A DNA stretch of 64,000 nt from Nocardioides lacusdianchii (GTDB lineage: Bacteria; Actinomycetota; Actinomycetes; Propionibacteriales; Nocardioidaceae): NCBI RefSeq assembly GCF_020102855.1, contig NZ_JADHZD010000001.1:434001-498000 (forward strand). The letters are read 5' to 3'. Below the pieces are notes generated by a model. It saw only the letters and a program-made list of their open reading frames with translations, was not told where the DNA came from and did not search any database. A program made the translations under genes and the position numbers. How positions within the stretch are numbered: the first letter of the stretch is position 1; every line of letters begins with the position of its first letter. This document shows, in pieces, positions 36,559 to 43,786 of this stretch.

Positions 36559-38584
36559 GACCCACCGCCGCGAGCCGCGCGGCGCACACCTTGAACTCCG
36601 GCATCCGCGAGGCTGGGTCGAGCGCGTCGTTGGTCAGCCGGTTGGCGCCGACCCAGTGGAAGGGCACGAACACCGTGTCGGGACGGATCGTGGTCACGAC
36701 CCGCGCAGGCGCGGTCATCGTGCCGCGCCGCGTGGAGACCTGGACCGCCTCGCCGGTGGCGAGGCCGAGCCTGCCGGCGAGGAGCGGGTGCAGCTCGACG
36801 AAAGGACCGCCGTCGGGGAGGTCGCGGACGCGGCGGGTCTGCGCTCCGGACTGGTACTGCGCGAGCACCCGCCCGGTCGTGAGGTGGACGGGGTAGTCGT
36901 CGTCCGGGACCTCGGCCGCGCCGCGGTGCTCGACGGTCAGCATCCGGGCCCGGCCGTCGGGGTGCGCGAAGGACGAGGCGAAGAGCCGCTCGCCACCCCA
37001 GAAGACACCGCCCTCGTCGCGGATCCGGTCGTAGGTGATCGTCGAGTAGTCCGCCGGCCCGCCCGCGGACGCCCGGCCGAGCTCGGCGAAGACCTCTTCC
37101 GGGTCGGTCGCGAAGGTCGCCGTCGACCCCAGCCGCTCCGCGATCCCGGCGATGACCTCGAGGTCCGACCGCACGCCGGACGGCGGGGTGATCGCCTTCT
37201 GCCGCAGCACGACCCGGCCCTCGAGGTTCGTCATGGTGCCGGTCTCCTCCGCCCACTGCGTCACCGGCAGCACCACGTCGGCGATGGCGGCGGTCTCCGA
37301 CATCACCACGTCGCACACCACCAGCAGGTCGAGCGCCTCGAGCCGTTCGGTGACGCGCGTCGCGTTGGGCGCGCTGACGACGATGTTGGAGCCGAGCACC
37401 AGCATCGCGGAGGGACCGTCGTCGGCGCCGCAGGCGTCGAGGAGCTCGTACGCCGACCGCCCGGGGCCGGGCAGCGAGTCAGGATCGACGCCCCACACGC
37501 CGGCGACGTGGGCGCGGGCCGCGGGGTCGTCGATGCGGCGGTAGCCGGGCAGCTGGTCAGCCTTCTGCCCGTGCTCGCGACCGCCCTGGCCGTTGCCCTG
37601 CCCGGTGAGGCAGCCGTAGCCCGCACCGCGCTTGCCGACCATGCCGAGGGCCAGCACCAGGTTGATCCAGGCCAGCACGGTGTCGGAGCCGGTGGAGTGC
37701 TGCTCCGCGCCGCGGGCGGTGAGCACCATGACGCGCGGTGAGCCGGCCAGCACCTCCGCGAGCTCGCGCACCTGCGACGCCTCGATGCCGGTCACCCGCT
37801 CGACCCGCTCCGGCCACCACGGTGCGACCGACTCCTTCACGGCTGCCCACCCGGTCGTGCGGGCCGCGAGGTAGCCCTCGTCCACGGCACCGGCGGCGAC
37901 GAGCAGGTGCAGCAGGCCGAGGGCGAGCGCGAGGTCCGTGCCCGGCACCGGCTGGAGGACGAGGTCGGCGCGGTCCGCGGTCGGCGTACGCCTCGGGTCG
38001 ATGACGACGACGCGACCGCCGCGGGCGCGCAGCCGGTCGAGGTGACGCGCGGCCGGCGGCATGGTCTCGGCGAGGTTGGAACCCACGAGCACCAGCACGT
38101 CGGTCTCCTCGACGTCGGCGAGCGGGAAGGGCAGGCCGCGGTCGAGGCCGAAGGCGCGGATCCCGGCCGAGGCAGCCGAGCTCATGCACCAGCGGCCGTT
38201 GTAGTCGATCTGCGAGGTGCCGAGCGCGACGCGGGCGAGCTTGCCGAGGGCGTACGCCTTCTCGTTGGTGAGCCCGCCGCCGCCGAAGACCGCGACGCCG
38301 TCGGGGCCCTTCGCCGCCTGCGCGGCGCGGATCCCGGCGACGACCCGGTCGAGCGCGTCGTCCCACGTCACCGCCGACCACTCGCCGGTCTCCCGATCGC
38401 GGACGAGTGGCGACGTGAGCCGCTCGCGACCGCCGTACAGCCCGGCCGCGGCCCAGCCCTTGCGGCACAGCGCGCCCTGGTTGACGGGGAACTCCTCCCA
38501 CGCCGACACCTCCGGCGCACGCCGGCCGGTGAGCCGCATCCCGCACTGCAGGGAGCAGTAGGGGCAGTGTGTCTCCGTCGCCAC
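36551..38584 (-). CDS. nasC: Assimilatory nitrate reductase catalytic subunit (molybdopterin, [4Fe-4S])
   Basis: This 677-residue cytoplasmic molybdoenzyme reduces nitrate to nitrite. The N-terminal cluster is CPYCSLQC with a later CRKG. Molybdopterin-binding stretches include YNGRWCMSSAASAG (Cys as the probable Mo ligand), LVGSNLAETMPP and GQGNGQGGREHGQKAD. The C-terminal Molydop_binding domain ends near NRLTNDALDPASRMPEFK. There is no signal peptide, in line with an assimilatory role. It sits 15 bases downstream of narK. The symbol follows Bacillus; Streptomyces calls this nasA. Confidence 0.94.
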   Translation of the reverse strand: MATETHCPYCSLQCGMRLTGRRAPEVSAWEEFPVNQGALCRKGWAAAGLYGGRERLTSPLVRDRETGEWSAVTWDDALDRVVAGIRAAQAAKGPDGVAVFGGGGLTNEKAYALGKLARVALGTSQIDYNGRWCMSSAASAGIRAFGLDRGLPFPLADVEETDVLVLVGSNLAETMPPAARHLDRLRARGGRVVVIDPRRTPTADRADLVLQPVPGTDLALALGLLHLLVAAGAVDEGYLAARTTGWAAVKESVAPWWPERVERVTGIEASQVRELAEVLAGSPRVMVLTARGAEQHSTGSDTVLAWINLVLALGMVGKRGAGYGCLTGQGNGQGGREHGQKADQLPGYRRIDDPAARAHVAGVWGVDPDSLPGPGRSAYELLDACGADDGPSAMLVLGSNIVVSAPNATRVTERLEALDLLVVCDVVMSETAAIADVVLPVTQWAEETGTMTNLEGRVVLRQKAITPPSGVRSDLEVIAGIAERLGSTATFATDPEEVFAELGRASAGGPADYSTITYDRIRDEGGVFWGGERLFASSFAHPDGRARMLTVEHRGAAEVPDDDYPVHLTTGRVLAQYQSGAQTRRVRDLPDGGPFVELHPLLAGRLGLATGEAVQVSTRRGTMTAPARVVTTIRPDTVFVPFHWVGANRLTNDALDPASRMPEFKVCAARLAAVGRG

Positions 38585-38599
38585 TGATCCACTGACCGA

Positions 38600-40075
38600 T
38601 CAGATGCCGGCGCCGGCCAGGCTCTGGGCCCGGACCTCGGCGGGACGGCGCAGGTAGACCGCCCACGTCACCGCGCCGCACACGACGTAGAAGACGGTGA
38701 AGACCAGGAAGGCGCCCTTGGTGGCGGACATCGGGTCGGCCACCCACGGTGCGCTGAAGGCCATCGGAATGAGGAAGCCGCCGACGGCACCCACCGCGCC
38801 GATCACGCCGATCGCGGCGGAGGCCTGCTTGGTGCCGGCCAGCAGGGCGGCGGTGCGCTCGGGGGTACCGGCCGGCGTGGCGCGCTCGGCCTCGGTGCGC
38901 CAGATCGCCGGGATCATCTTGTACGTCGACCCGTTGCCGATGCCGGTCGCGGCGAAGACGCAGAGGAAGAAGCCCAGGAACCACGGGAACCACGACTGGT
39001 TGGCGGACGCGATCGCCGGGTCCGCGGTCGGGTTGGGGGTGAGCTGCATGAGCGTCCAGAGCACGGCGAGGGTGAAGACGACCATCGCGGCGAACGCACC
39101 CAGCGTCACCTTGGCGCCACCGAGGCGGTCGGCCAGCCAACCGCCGAACGGCCGGGTCGCCGAGCCCACCAGGGCACCGAGGAACGCGAAGTAGGCGAAG
39201 TAGATGCCGGTGCCCAGCGGCGCCGGCTCCGGCACCCAGAAGTTGAGCTTGATGAGCAGCGGCATGGCGGCGGAGTAGCCGATGAAGGACCCGAAGGTGC
39301 CGATGTAGAGGAACGCCATGATCCACGTCTGCCGCTTGCGCACGACCTGCATCTGCTCACGCGGCGAGGACTTCGCGGTGGCCAGGTTGTCCATGAAGAA
39401 GTACGCCGCGAGCGTCGCGACGATCGCGAGCCCGGCGTAGACCCAGGCCGCGCGCTGCAGGTCGATCCCGCCCTCGGAGGCCTTGACCAGTCCGAAGATC
39501 CCCGCGCCGCCGACGATGACCGGCAGGAAGAGCTGGATCAGCGAGACGCCGAGGTTGCCGCCGGCGGCGTTGAGGCCCAGCGCGGCACCCTTCTTGGCCG
39601 AGGGGTAGAAGAAGTTGATGTTCGCCATCGAGCTGGCGAAGTTGCCGCCGCCCAGGCCCGCGGTGGCGGCGATGAGGCAGAAGACCCAGTAGGGCGTGTC
39701 CGGCCGCTGCACGGCGTACGCGAAGCCGAGCGTCGGGATGAGCAGCAGCGCCGCGCTCGCCATCGTCCAGTTGCGACCGCCGAACTTCGGCACCGCGAAG
39801 GTGTAGGGCAGGCGCAGCAGCGAGCCGACGAGGTTGGGCAGCGCCACCAGCAGGAAGAGCTGCTGCGGCGTGTAGTCGAACCCGGTGGCCACCAGGAAGG
39901 CCGAGCTGACGCTCCAGATCAGCCACACCGAGAAGCCGAGGTGCTCGGCGAAGATCGACCAGACCAGGTTGCGCCGGGCGACGCGGCGGCCGGTGGTCTC
40001 CCAGAACTCGGGGTCCTCGGGACGCCAGTCCTCGATCCAGCGGCGGCTACGGCGGGTGGGGGTCTGCGTGCTCAT
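38600..40075 (-). CDS. narK: NNP-family nitrate/nitrite transporter
   Basis: The 491-residue MFS transporter has about 12 TM helices and the nitrate signature GGGNFASSMANINFFYP followed by KKGAALGLNAAGGNLG. The cytoplasmic N-terminus carries RRWIEDWRPEDPEFWETTGR, typical of the actinobacterial assimilatory NarK/NarK2 group. It brings nitrate in for nasC/nasB, which follow in the same operon. Tandem GTGAGG motifs lie 67-97 bases upstream of its start. Confidence 0.93.
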   Translation of the reverse strand: MSTQTPTRRSRRWIEDWRPEDPEFWETTGRRVARRNLVWSIFAEHLGFSVWLIWSVSSAFLVATGFDYTPQQLFLLVALPNLVGSLLRLPYTFAVPKFGGRNWTMASAALLLIPTLGFAYAVQRPDTPYWVFCLIAATAGLGGGNFASSMANINFFYPSAKKGAALGLNAAGGNLGVSLIQLFLPVIVGGAGIFGLVKASEGGIDLQRAAWVYAGLAIVATLAAYFFMDNLATAKSSPREQMQVVRKRQTWIMAFLYIGTFGSFIGYSAAMPLLIKLNFWVPEPAPLGTGIYFAYFAFLGALVGSATRPFGGWLADRLGGAKVTLGAFAAMVVFTLAVLWTLMQLTPNPTADPAIASANQSWFPWFLGFFLCVFAATGIGNGSTYKMIPAIWRTEAERATPAGTPERTAALLAGTKQASAAIGVIGAVGAVGGFLIPMAFSAPWVADPMSATKGAFLVFTVFYVVCGAVTWAVYLRRPAEVRAQSLAGAGI

Positions 40076-40141
40076 GGCAGCAGCGTGGTCGGCGACTGTG
40101 ACGTGCGCGTGGGCCCGGCGGTGGCAGGACCGTCACGTTTC

Positions 40142-40172
40142 CCTCACGACCTCACGGACCTCACCGCCTCAC
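40142..40172 (-). promoter_or_regulatory. Four tandem GTGAGG motifs upstream of narK
   Basis: On the narK strand GTGAGG occurs four times with starts 8, 9 and 8 bases apart, then GAAAC and GTGACGG follow. GAAAC and GTNAC are GlnR half-site words, but their spacing here is not canonical. The near 8-9-base period could suit a multimeric regulator such as NnaR or GlnR at the nitrate operon promoter. Confidence 0.35.
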
Positions 40173-40206
40173 GGCCCTCGGCCGGTGCGACCTGCCCCCG
40201 AACGCA

Positions 40207-40245
40207 CGAAGAGCCCCGGCCGCACGAGGCGGACGGGGCTCTTCG
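40207..40245 (-). terminator. 12-bp GC-rich hairpin terminator of cspA
   Basis: CGAAGAGCCCCG and CGGGGCTCTTCG form a perfect 12-bp stem about nine bases beyond the cspA stop. The 3' side lacks a U-run, as often in high-GC actinobacteria. It separates cspA from narK transcription. Confidence 0.75.
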
Positions 40246-40253
40246 ACGAGATG

Positions 40254-40457
40254 TCAGGCGATGCGGACGTTCTCGGCCTGGGGACCCTTGGGGCCCTGGG
40301 CGAGGTCGAACTCGACCTTCTGGTTGTCCTCGAGCGACTTGTAGCCGTTGGACTGGATCGCGGAGAAGTGGACGAACACGTCCTCGCCGCCGCCGTCCTG
40401 CGCGATGAAGCCGAAGCCCTTGTCAGCGTTGAACCACTTGACGGTGCCCTGAGCCAT
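40254..40457 (-). CDS. cspA: Cold-shock protein CspA family
   Basis: The 67-residue protein [20 protein letters not shown]… has both RNA-binding motifs RNP1 (KGFGFIA) and RNP2 (VFVHFSAI). It is an RNA chaperone melting secondary structure. The ATG preceded by AAAGGA is chosen over the long upstream frame, which is noncoding leader. A terminator follows closely, so the gene is monocistronic. Confidence 0.96.
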   Translation of the reverse strand: MAQGTVKWFNADKGFGFIAQDGGGEDVFVHFSAIQSNGYKSLEDNQKVEFDLAQGPKGPQAENVRIA

Positions 40458-40723
40458 GATGTGTTTCCTTTGTTTCGTTCGCGGGCTGTGTGCCGGCGAC
40501 CTGCTGAAGACATCCACCTGATGGAGTCCAGCGAACCGAAAACCAGGAGTAAGAACACGAGCCGCACATCGTGAGCGGCCAGGACGATCCGGGGATCGTC
40601 CCTTCAACAACCACCAGCGTACGCCATCGGGCCCGGAACCGGGATTCCGCGGAGCGCGGCTGCCGTTTCGATCCCATGGCAAGATCACTGAAGTTGAAGT
40701 GGACATGAGCTCGAGGGGCCTCT
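40458..40723. promoter_or_regulatory. cspA/soxR divergent intergenic region with long cspA leader
   Basis: The 266-base space lies between divergent cspA and soxR. On the cspA side it contains a perfect inverted repeat GGACGATCC-GG-GGATCGTCC (40582-40601), and the leader before AAAGGA is unusually AT-rich for this genome. Long structured 5' leaders are typical of csp genes, where they control translation by temperature. No other gene is seen. Confidence 0.5.
40687..40702. promoter_or_regulatory. Possible SoxR box upstream of soxR
   Basis: ACTGAAGTTGAAGTGG matches roughly ten of sixteen aligned positions of the enterobacterial SoxR operator CCTCAAGTTAACTTGAGG, centred about 30 bases before the soxR start. 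The dyad symmetry is weak, so this is a tentative site for autoregulation. Confidence 0.25.
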
Positions 40724-41206
40724 GTGACGGGTGGGCACGACCATCTGCCGATGGGCGAGGTCTCGCGGCGCAGCGGCTTCGCGGCGTCGGCGATCCGCTA
40801 CTACGAGGCCGAGGGACTCGTCGAGGCACACCGCTCGGCCGGCGGGCAGCGCCAGTTCGAGCGCAGCGTGCTGCGTCGCCTGGCCTTCATCCGCGCCGCC
40901 TCCAACGTCGGGCTGAGCATCGATGAGATCCGCGGGGAGCTGGCCCGCCTGCCCGGCAACCGCACCCCCACCAAGGCCGACTGGCAGCGCATCTCGCGCC
41001 ACTGGCGCCGCCGCCTCGACGAGCAGATCGCCGCGCTCGAGCGGTTGAAGGGCGGGCTCGACGGCTGCATCGGCTGCGGCTGCCTGAGCCTGCGCAGCTG
41101 CGCCTTCTCCAACCCCGACGACGTCCAGGCCGAGCGCGGGACGGGTGCCCGGCTGCTGCCCGACACGTTGCGGCGGCCGCACCCGACGCGGCGTACGTCC
41201 GGGTAG
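40724..41206 (+). CDS. soxR: Redox-sensitive transcriptional activator SoxR (MerR family)
   Basis: The 160-residue MerR-family regulator has an N-terminal winged helix ([19 protein letters not shown]), a dimerisation helix ([19 protein letters not shown]) and the SoxR-specific [2Fe-2S] motif [12 protein letters not shown] with all four cysteines. In actinobacteria SoxR responds to redox-active metabolites. The GTG at 40724 is annotated; an ATG nine codons later would also give the complete domain. Its stop codon lies inside the first unit of the 23-bp repeat array downstream. Confidence 0.92.
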   Translation: MTGGHDHLPMGEVSRRSGFAASAIRYYEAEGLVEAHRSAGGQRQFERSVLRRLAFIRAASNVGLSIDEIRGELARLPGNRTPTKADWQRISRHWRRRLDEQIAALERLKGGLDGCIGCGCLSLRSCAFSNPDDVQAERGTGARLLPDTLRRPHPTRRTSG

Positions 41207-41411
41207 TTCACGGGGAAGTGGCTGTCGGCCCTCGGTAGTCCACCGGGAAGTGGCTGGCCGGGACGGGTCGGGGCAGCCACCTGCCGGTGGACTACCGGGT
41301 AGCTCCGCCGGCCGGTCGTAGTCCAGTGACATGTGGCTGCAGGACGGTCCTCGACACAGCCATCCCTCACTGGACTACCCGGCACGGGCAGCCATCCCTC
41401 ACTGGATTACC
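41202..41411. repeat. Mirror-symmetric array of six 23-bp repeats
   Basis: Six 23-base units with consensus GGTAGTCCA-S-Y-G-N5-RTGGCTG lie at 41202, 41234, 41274(inverted), 41317, 41357(inverted) and 41389(inverted). Start-to-start distances are 32, 40, 43, 40 and 32, and the orientations (+ + - + - -) are also mirror-symmetric about 41306.5. The spacers themselves do not match. Units 1-3 have the CACCGG/CACGGG core and units 4-6 the CAGTGA core. Each unit can fold into a small hairpin, AG(T)CCA paired with TGGCT, with a bulged T. A REP/REPIN-type mobile palindrome is the likeliest class. Confidence 0.8.
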
Positions 41412-41448
41412 CAAGCGTCCCAGCGTGCACCCGGGCCAGAATCACCCC

Positions 41449-41661
41449 ATGACCGACGGCTACGAGATCCGCACCGGCCCCGACGCGATGGACCTCGACC
41501 TCGTGCACCACTGGCTCAGCACCGACGCCTACTGGGCGCTCGACGACCTCGGGGTCCGCCGCACGCTGCTGTCGACGTACGACGCCCACACGGTCTACGC
41601 GGCCCACGGCTTCACGCCGCTGCCGGAGCCGGACCGGTGGATGGTCCGGCAGGCGACCTAG
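41449..41661 (+). pseudogene. GNAT acetyltransferase remnant with the central core deleted in frame
   Basis: The 70-residue frame joins the N-terminus of a GNAT protein (YEIRTGPDAMDLDLVHHWLST) to a C-terminus (LLSTYDAHTVYAAHGFTPLPEPDRWM). Such C-termini normally follow the acetyl-CoA-binding core. About 70 residues including the Q/RxxGxG/A loop are missing, so it cannot bind CoA. The frame stays open, suggesting a recent or in-frame deletion; a small functional protein is possible but less likely. Its stop overlaps the stop of the convergent SDR gene by three bases. Confidence 0.65.
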
Positions 41662-42575
41662 GACTCCCGCAACCCCGCCTGCAGCTCCGCGAGCGCGTCC
41701 TCGAGGGACACCTGCGGCGACCAGCCCCAGCCCCGCGCCCGGTCGGCACGGATCTGCCCGGTCCAGGCCGGCTCGTCGTCCCACGTCGGCTCGAGCCCGA
41801 GGGCGGACGCCACGGCACCGAGGTAGTCGCGCTGCGTCGCGGGACCGCTGGCCACGTTGACCGGGGTGCAGCCGCCGTCGACCGGTCCGGTCGCCACGTC
41901 GGACCCCACGGGGATGGCGCCCGTCGCGAGGTCGGCGGCGATGGCCGCCAGGTCGTCCACGTGCACCCAGGCGAAGGTCGCGTCGGCGACGGCGTGCTGC
42001 TCGGCCGGGTCGGCCGCGATGTCGCGCGGACGGACCGTGTTCCACACCGACGACCCGCCCGGACCGAGGATCGCGGGCGGGCGCAGCAGCACGCGGGTGA
42101 TGCCGGCCAGCCGCTCGAGGGCGGCGTCGGTGTCGCGCTTCACCACGCCGTACGCCGACGAGCCGTCCGGCACCAGCGCACCGTCCTCGTCGATGTCCCC
42201 GACCCCGGGGCTTCGGTCGTAGACACCAGCCGTCGAGACGTGCACCAGCAGGGGCACGGCGGCGGCGACCGCGGCCTCGGCGATCACGAGCGTGCCGTCG
42301 AGGCCGACGCGGCGCTGGTCCTCGGCGCCGGAGCCGAGCGGGTGGACGGTGGTGACGAGCGCGTCCGCGTCCGCGACCACGGAGTCGGCGAAGGCCGGCT
42401 CGGCGAAGTCGCCGACGTGCTCCTCGACGCCCGGAGCGCTCGGCGCGGTGCCGACCCGGCGTACAACCGCGCGCACGGTCGCACCCCGCTCGGCCAGGGC
42501 GGCCACCACGTGGCTGCCGACCAGGCCGTTGGCACCGGTGACGACGACGATCGGGTCAGCTGTGCGAGAGGTCAT
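41658..42575 (-). CDS. NAD-dependent epimerase/dehydratase (extended SDR)
   Basis: The 305-residue protein has the NAD motif VVTGANGLVGSHVVAAL. The catalytic Ser is in VHVSTAGVYD and the YxxxK motif in SSAYGVVKRDTDAAL. The C-terminal substrate region carries FAWVHVDDLAAIAADL, typical of extended SDRs such as epimerases or dihydroflavonol-reductase-like enzymes. The start MTSRTADP is preferred over a GTG three codons upstream. Substrate unknown. Confidence 0.85.
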   Translation of the reverse strand: MTSRTADPIVVVTGANGLVGSHVVAALAERGATVRAVVRRVGTAPSAPGVEEHVGDFAEPAFADSVVADADALVTTVHPLGSGAEDQRRVGLDGTLVIAEAAVAAAVPLLVHVSTAGVYDRSPGVGDIDEDGALVPDGSSAYGVVKRDTDAALERLAGITRVLLRPPAILGPGGSSVWNTVRPRDIAADPAEQHAVADATFAWVHVDDLAAIAADLATGAIPVGSDVATGPVDGGCTPVNVASGPATQRDYLGAVASALGLEPTWDDEPAWTGQIRADRARGWGWSPQVSLEDALAELQAGLRES

Positions 42576-42588
42576 GGACCCCACCTTG

Positions 42589-43245
42589 TCACTGCGCGGA
42601 AACGCGCCTCGGCAGCACGACGTGGGCGACGACCGCGACCCAGAGCGGGGCGACGACCAGGCTCGTCAGCACGTCCGTGGGGTGGTGGGCACCCTGGTAG
42701 AGGCGGCTGGCAGCGACGACCAGCGGGACGGCGTACAGGGGCCAGACCCAACGGCTCGCTCCCGCCACGGTGCGGGAGAGGTGGACCGCGAGGGCGACGT
42801 AGACCACGACCGAGGTCACGACGTGGCCGGACGGGAAGCTGTGGTCCGGCACGAGTCCCGGGTCGAGGATCTCGACCGGCGGGCGGTCGCGGGTGATGAA
42901 CCACGTGGCCACCAGGTAGAGCGCGAGGGCGCCGACGACGAGCACGCCGTAGTAGACGAGCGGGCGACGCGAGCCCTGCCACCGCCAGGCCACCAGCGCG
43001 ATGACGACGGCCAGGCCGATCCCCACCACCGTGTCGGCGACGTGGCTGCCGGCAGCAGCGGCCACGTCGAGGGCAGGAGTACGCCGTTCCTCGACCCCCA
43101 CCGCGACGCGGTCGTCCCACGGGTCCACCACCGACTCCAGCGGTCCGGTGAGCAGCCACCCCACCGCGAGGACGACGAGGGTCAGCAGCACCCAGGCGGA
43201 AGCGAGGATGCGTACGCCGTCGCGGCGGGCGTCGGTGTCGGTCAC
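42589..43245 (-). CDS. PAP2-family membrane phosphatase
   Basis: The 218-residue protein has about five TM helices and the acid-phosphatase motifs of PAP2 enzymes: a FITRDRPP segment (the usual Lys-x6-Arg-Pro with a changed first residue), SFPSGHV (PSGH), and SRLYQGAHHPTD (SRxxxxxHxxxD). It probably removes phosphate from a lipid such as phosphatidic acid or undecaprenyl diphosphate. GTG start chosen at MTDTDARR; the longer frame continues into intergenic DNA. It ends 13 bases before the SDR gene start. Confidence 0.85.
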   Translation of the reverse strand: MTDTDARRDGVRILASAWVLLTLVVLAVGWLLTGPLESVVDPWDDRVAVGVEERRTPALDVAAAAGSHVADTVVGIGLAVVIALVAWRWQGSRRPLVYYGVLVVGALALYLVATWFITRDRPPVEILDPGLVPDHSFPSGHVVTSVVVYVALAVHLSRTVAGASRWVWPLYAVPLVVAASRLYQGAHHPTDVLTSLVVAPLWVAVVAHVVLPRRVSAQ

Positions 43246-43364
43246 GGGCGAAGCCTCGCACCCCGACCGTTCGTCGTACCCCACCCGCCGCTCACCGCTC
43301 GGCGGGCGCCATCGACCGCCCCGGCCGCCCGGGACCCTCCCGCCCCGGATGTGACCGGTGCCAC

Positions 43365-43380
43365 GGTGACCGCGGTCACA
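43365..43380. promoter_or_regulatory. Crp-type site upstream of DUF485-actP
   Basis: GGTGACCGCGGTCACA contains a perfect GTGA-N6-TCAC palindrome, the CRP-family consensus. It ends 37 bases before the DUF485 start. A Crp of the Rv3676 type is encoded at 61.8 kb. CRP-family control of acetate uptake is known in other bacteria. Confidence 0.6.
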
Positions 43381-43417
43381 GTGCGTGACCGTGACCCCCT
43401 TGTGAGAGGACCAAGCC

Positions 43418-43786
43418 GTGACCACCGAGGCACCCGACCAGGCAGCGCGCCACGATCCGGTCTACGACCGGCTCCACGAATCCAGTGAGTTCGCCGAGCT
43501 GAGGAAGCGCTACCGCGGCTTCGTCATCCCGGCCACCGTGGCCTTCCTGGCCTGGTACCTGCTCTACGTCGCCATGTCGAACTGGGCAGGCGACTTCATG
43601 GCCATCAAGGTCGCGGGCAACATCAACGTGGCCCTGATCTTCGGGCTCCTGCAGTTCGTCACGACCTTCGGGCTGGCGTTCATGTACAGCCGCTACTCCA
43701 ACGCCAAGCTCGACCCGCTGGCGCGCAACCTCGAGCAGGCCTACCGCGACCAGGCCGGCACCACCGGGAAGCGGGGCCAGGCATGA
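43418..43786 (+). CDS. DUF485 small membrane subunit of acetate symporter
   Basis: The 122-residue protein has two TM helices (about 37-57 and 70-93) and the DUF485 motif SSEFAELRKRYRGFVIPATVAFLAW. These proteins (YjcH-like) are encoded ahead of actP, with which the gene overlaps by ATGA. Probably an accessory subunit of the transporter. Starts with GTG. A Crp-like palindrome lies in the upstream region. Confidence 0.92.
   Translation: MTTEAPDQAARHDPVYDRLHESSEFAELRKRYRGFVIPATVAFLAWYLLYVAMSNWAGDFMAIKVAGNINVALIFGLLQFVTTFGLAFMYSRYSNAKLDPLARNLEQAYRDQAGTTGKRGQA

Noticed and set aside
41202..41411. Repeat array considered as a CRISPR
   Set aside because: Unit orientation alternates, spacers are 9-20 bases and symmetric, and no cas genes are present.
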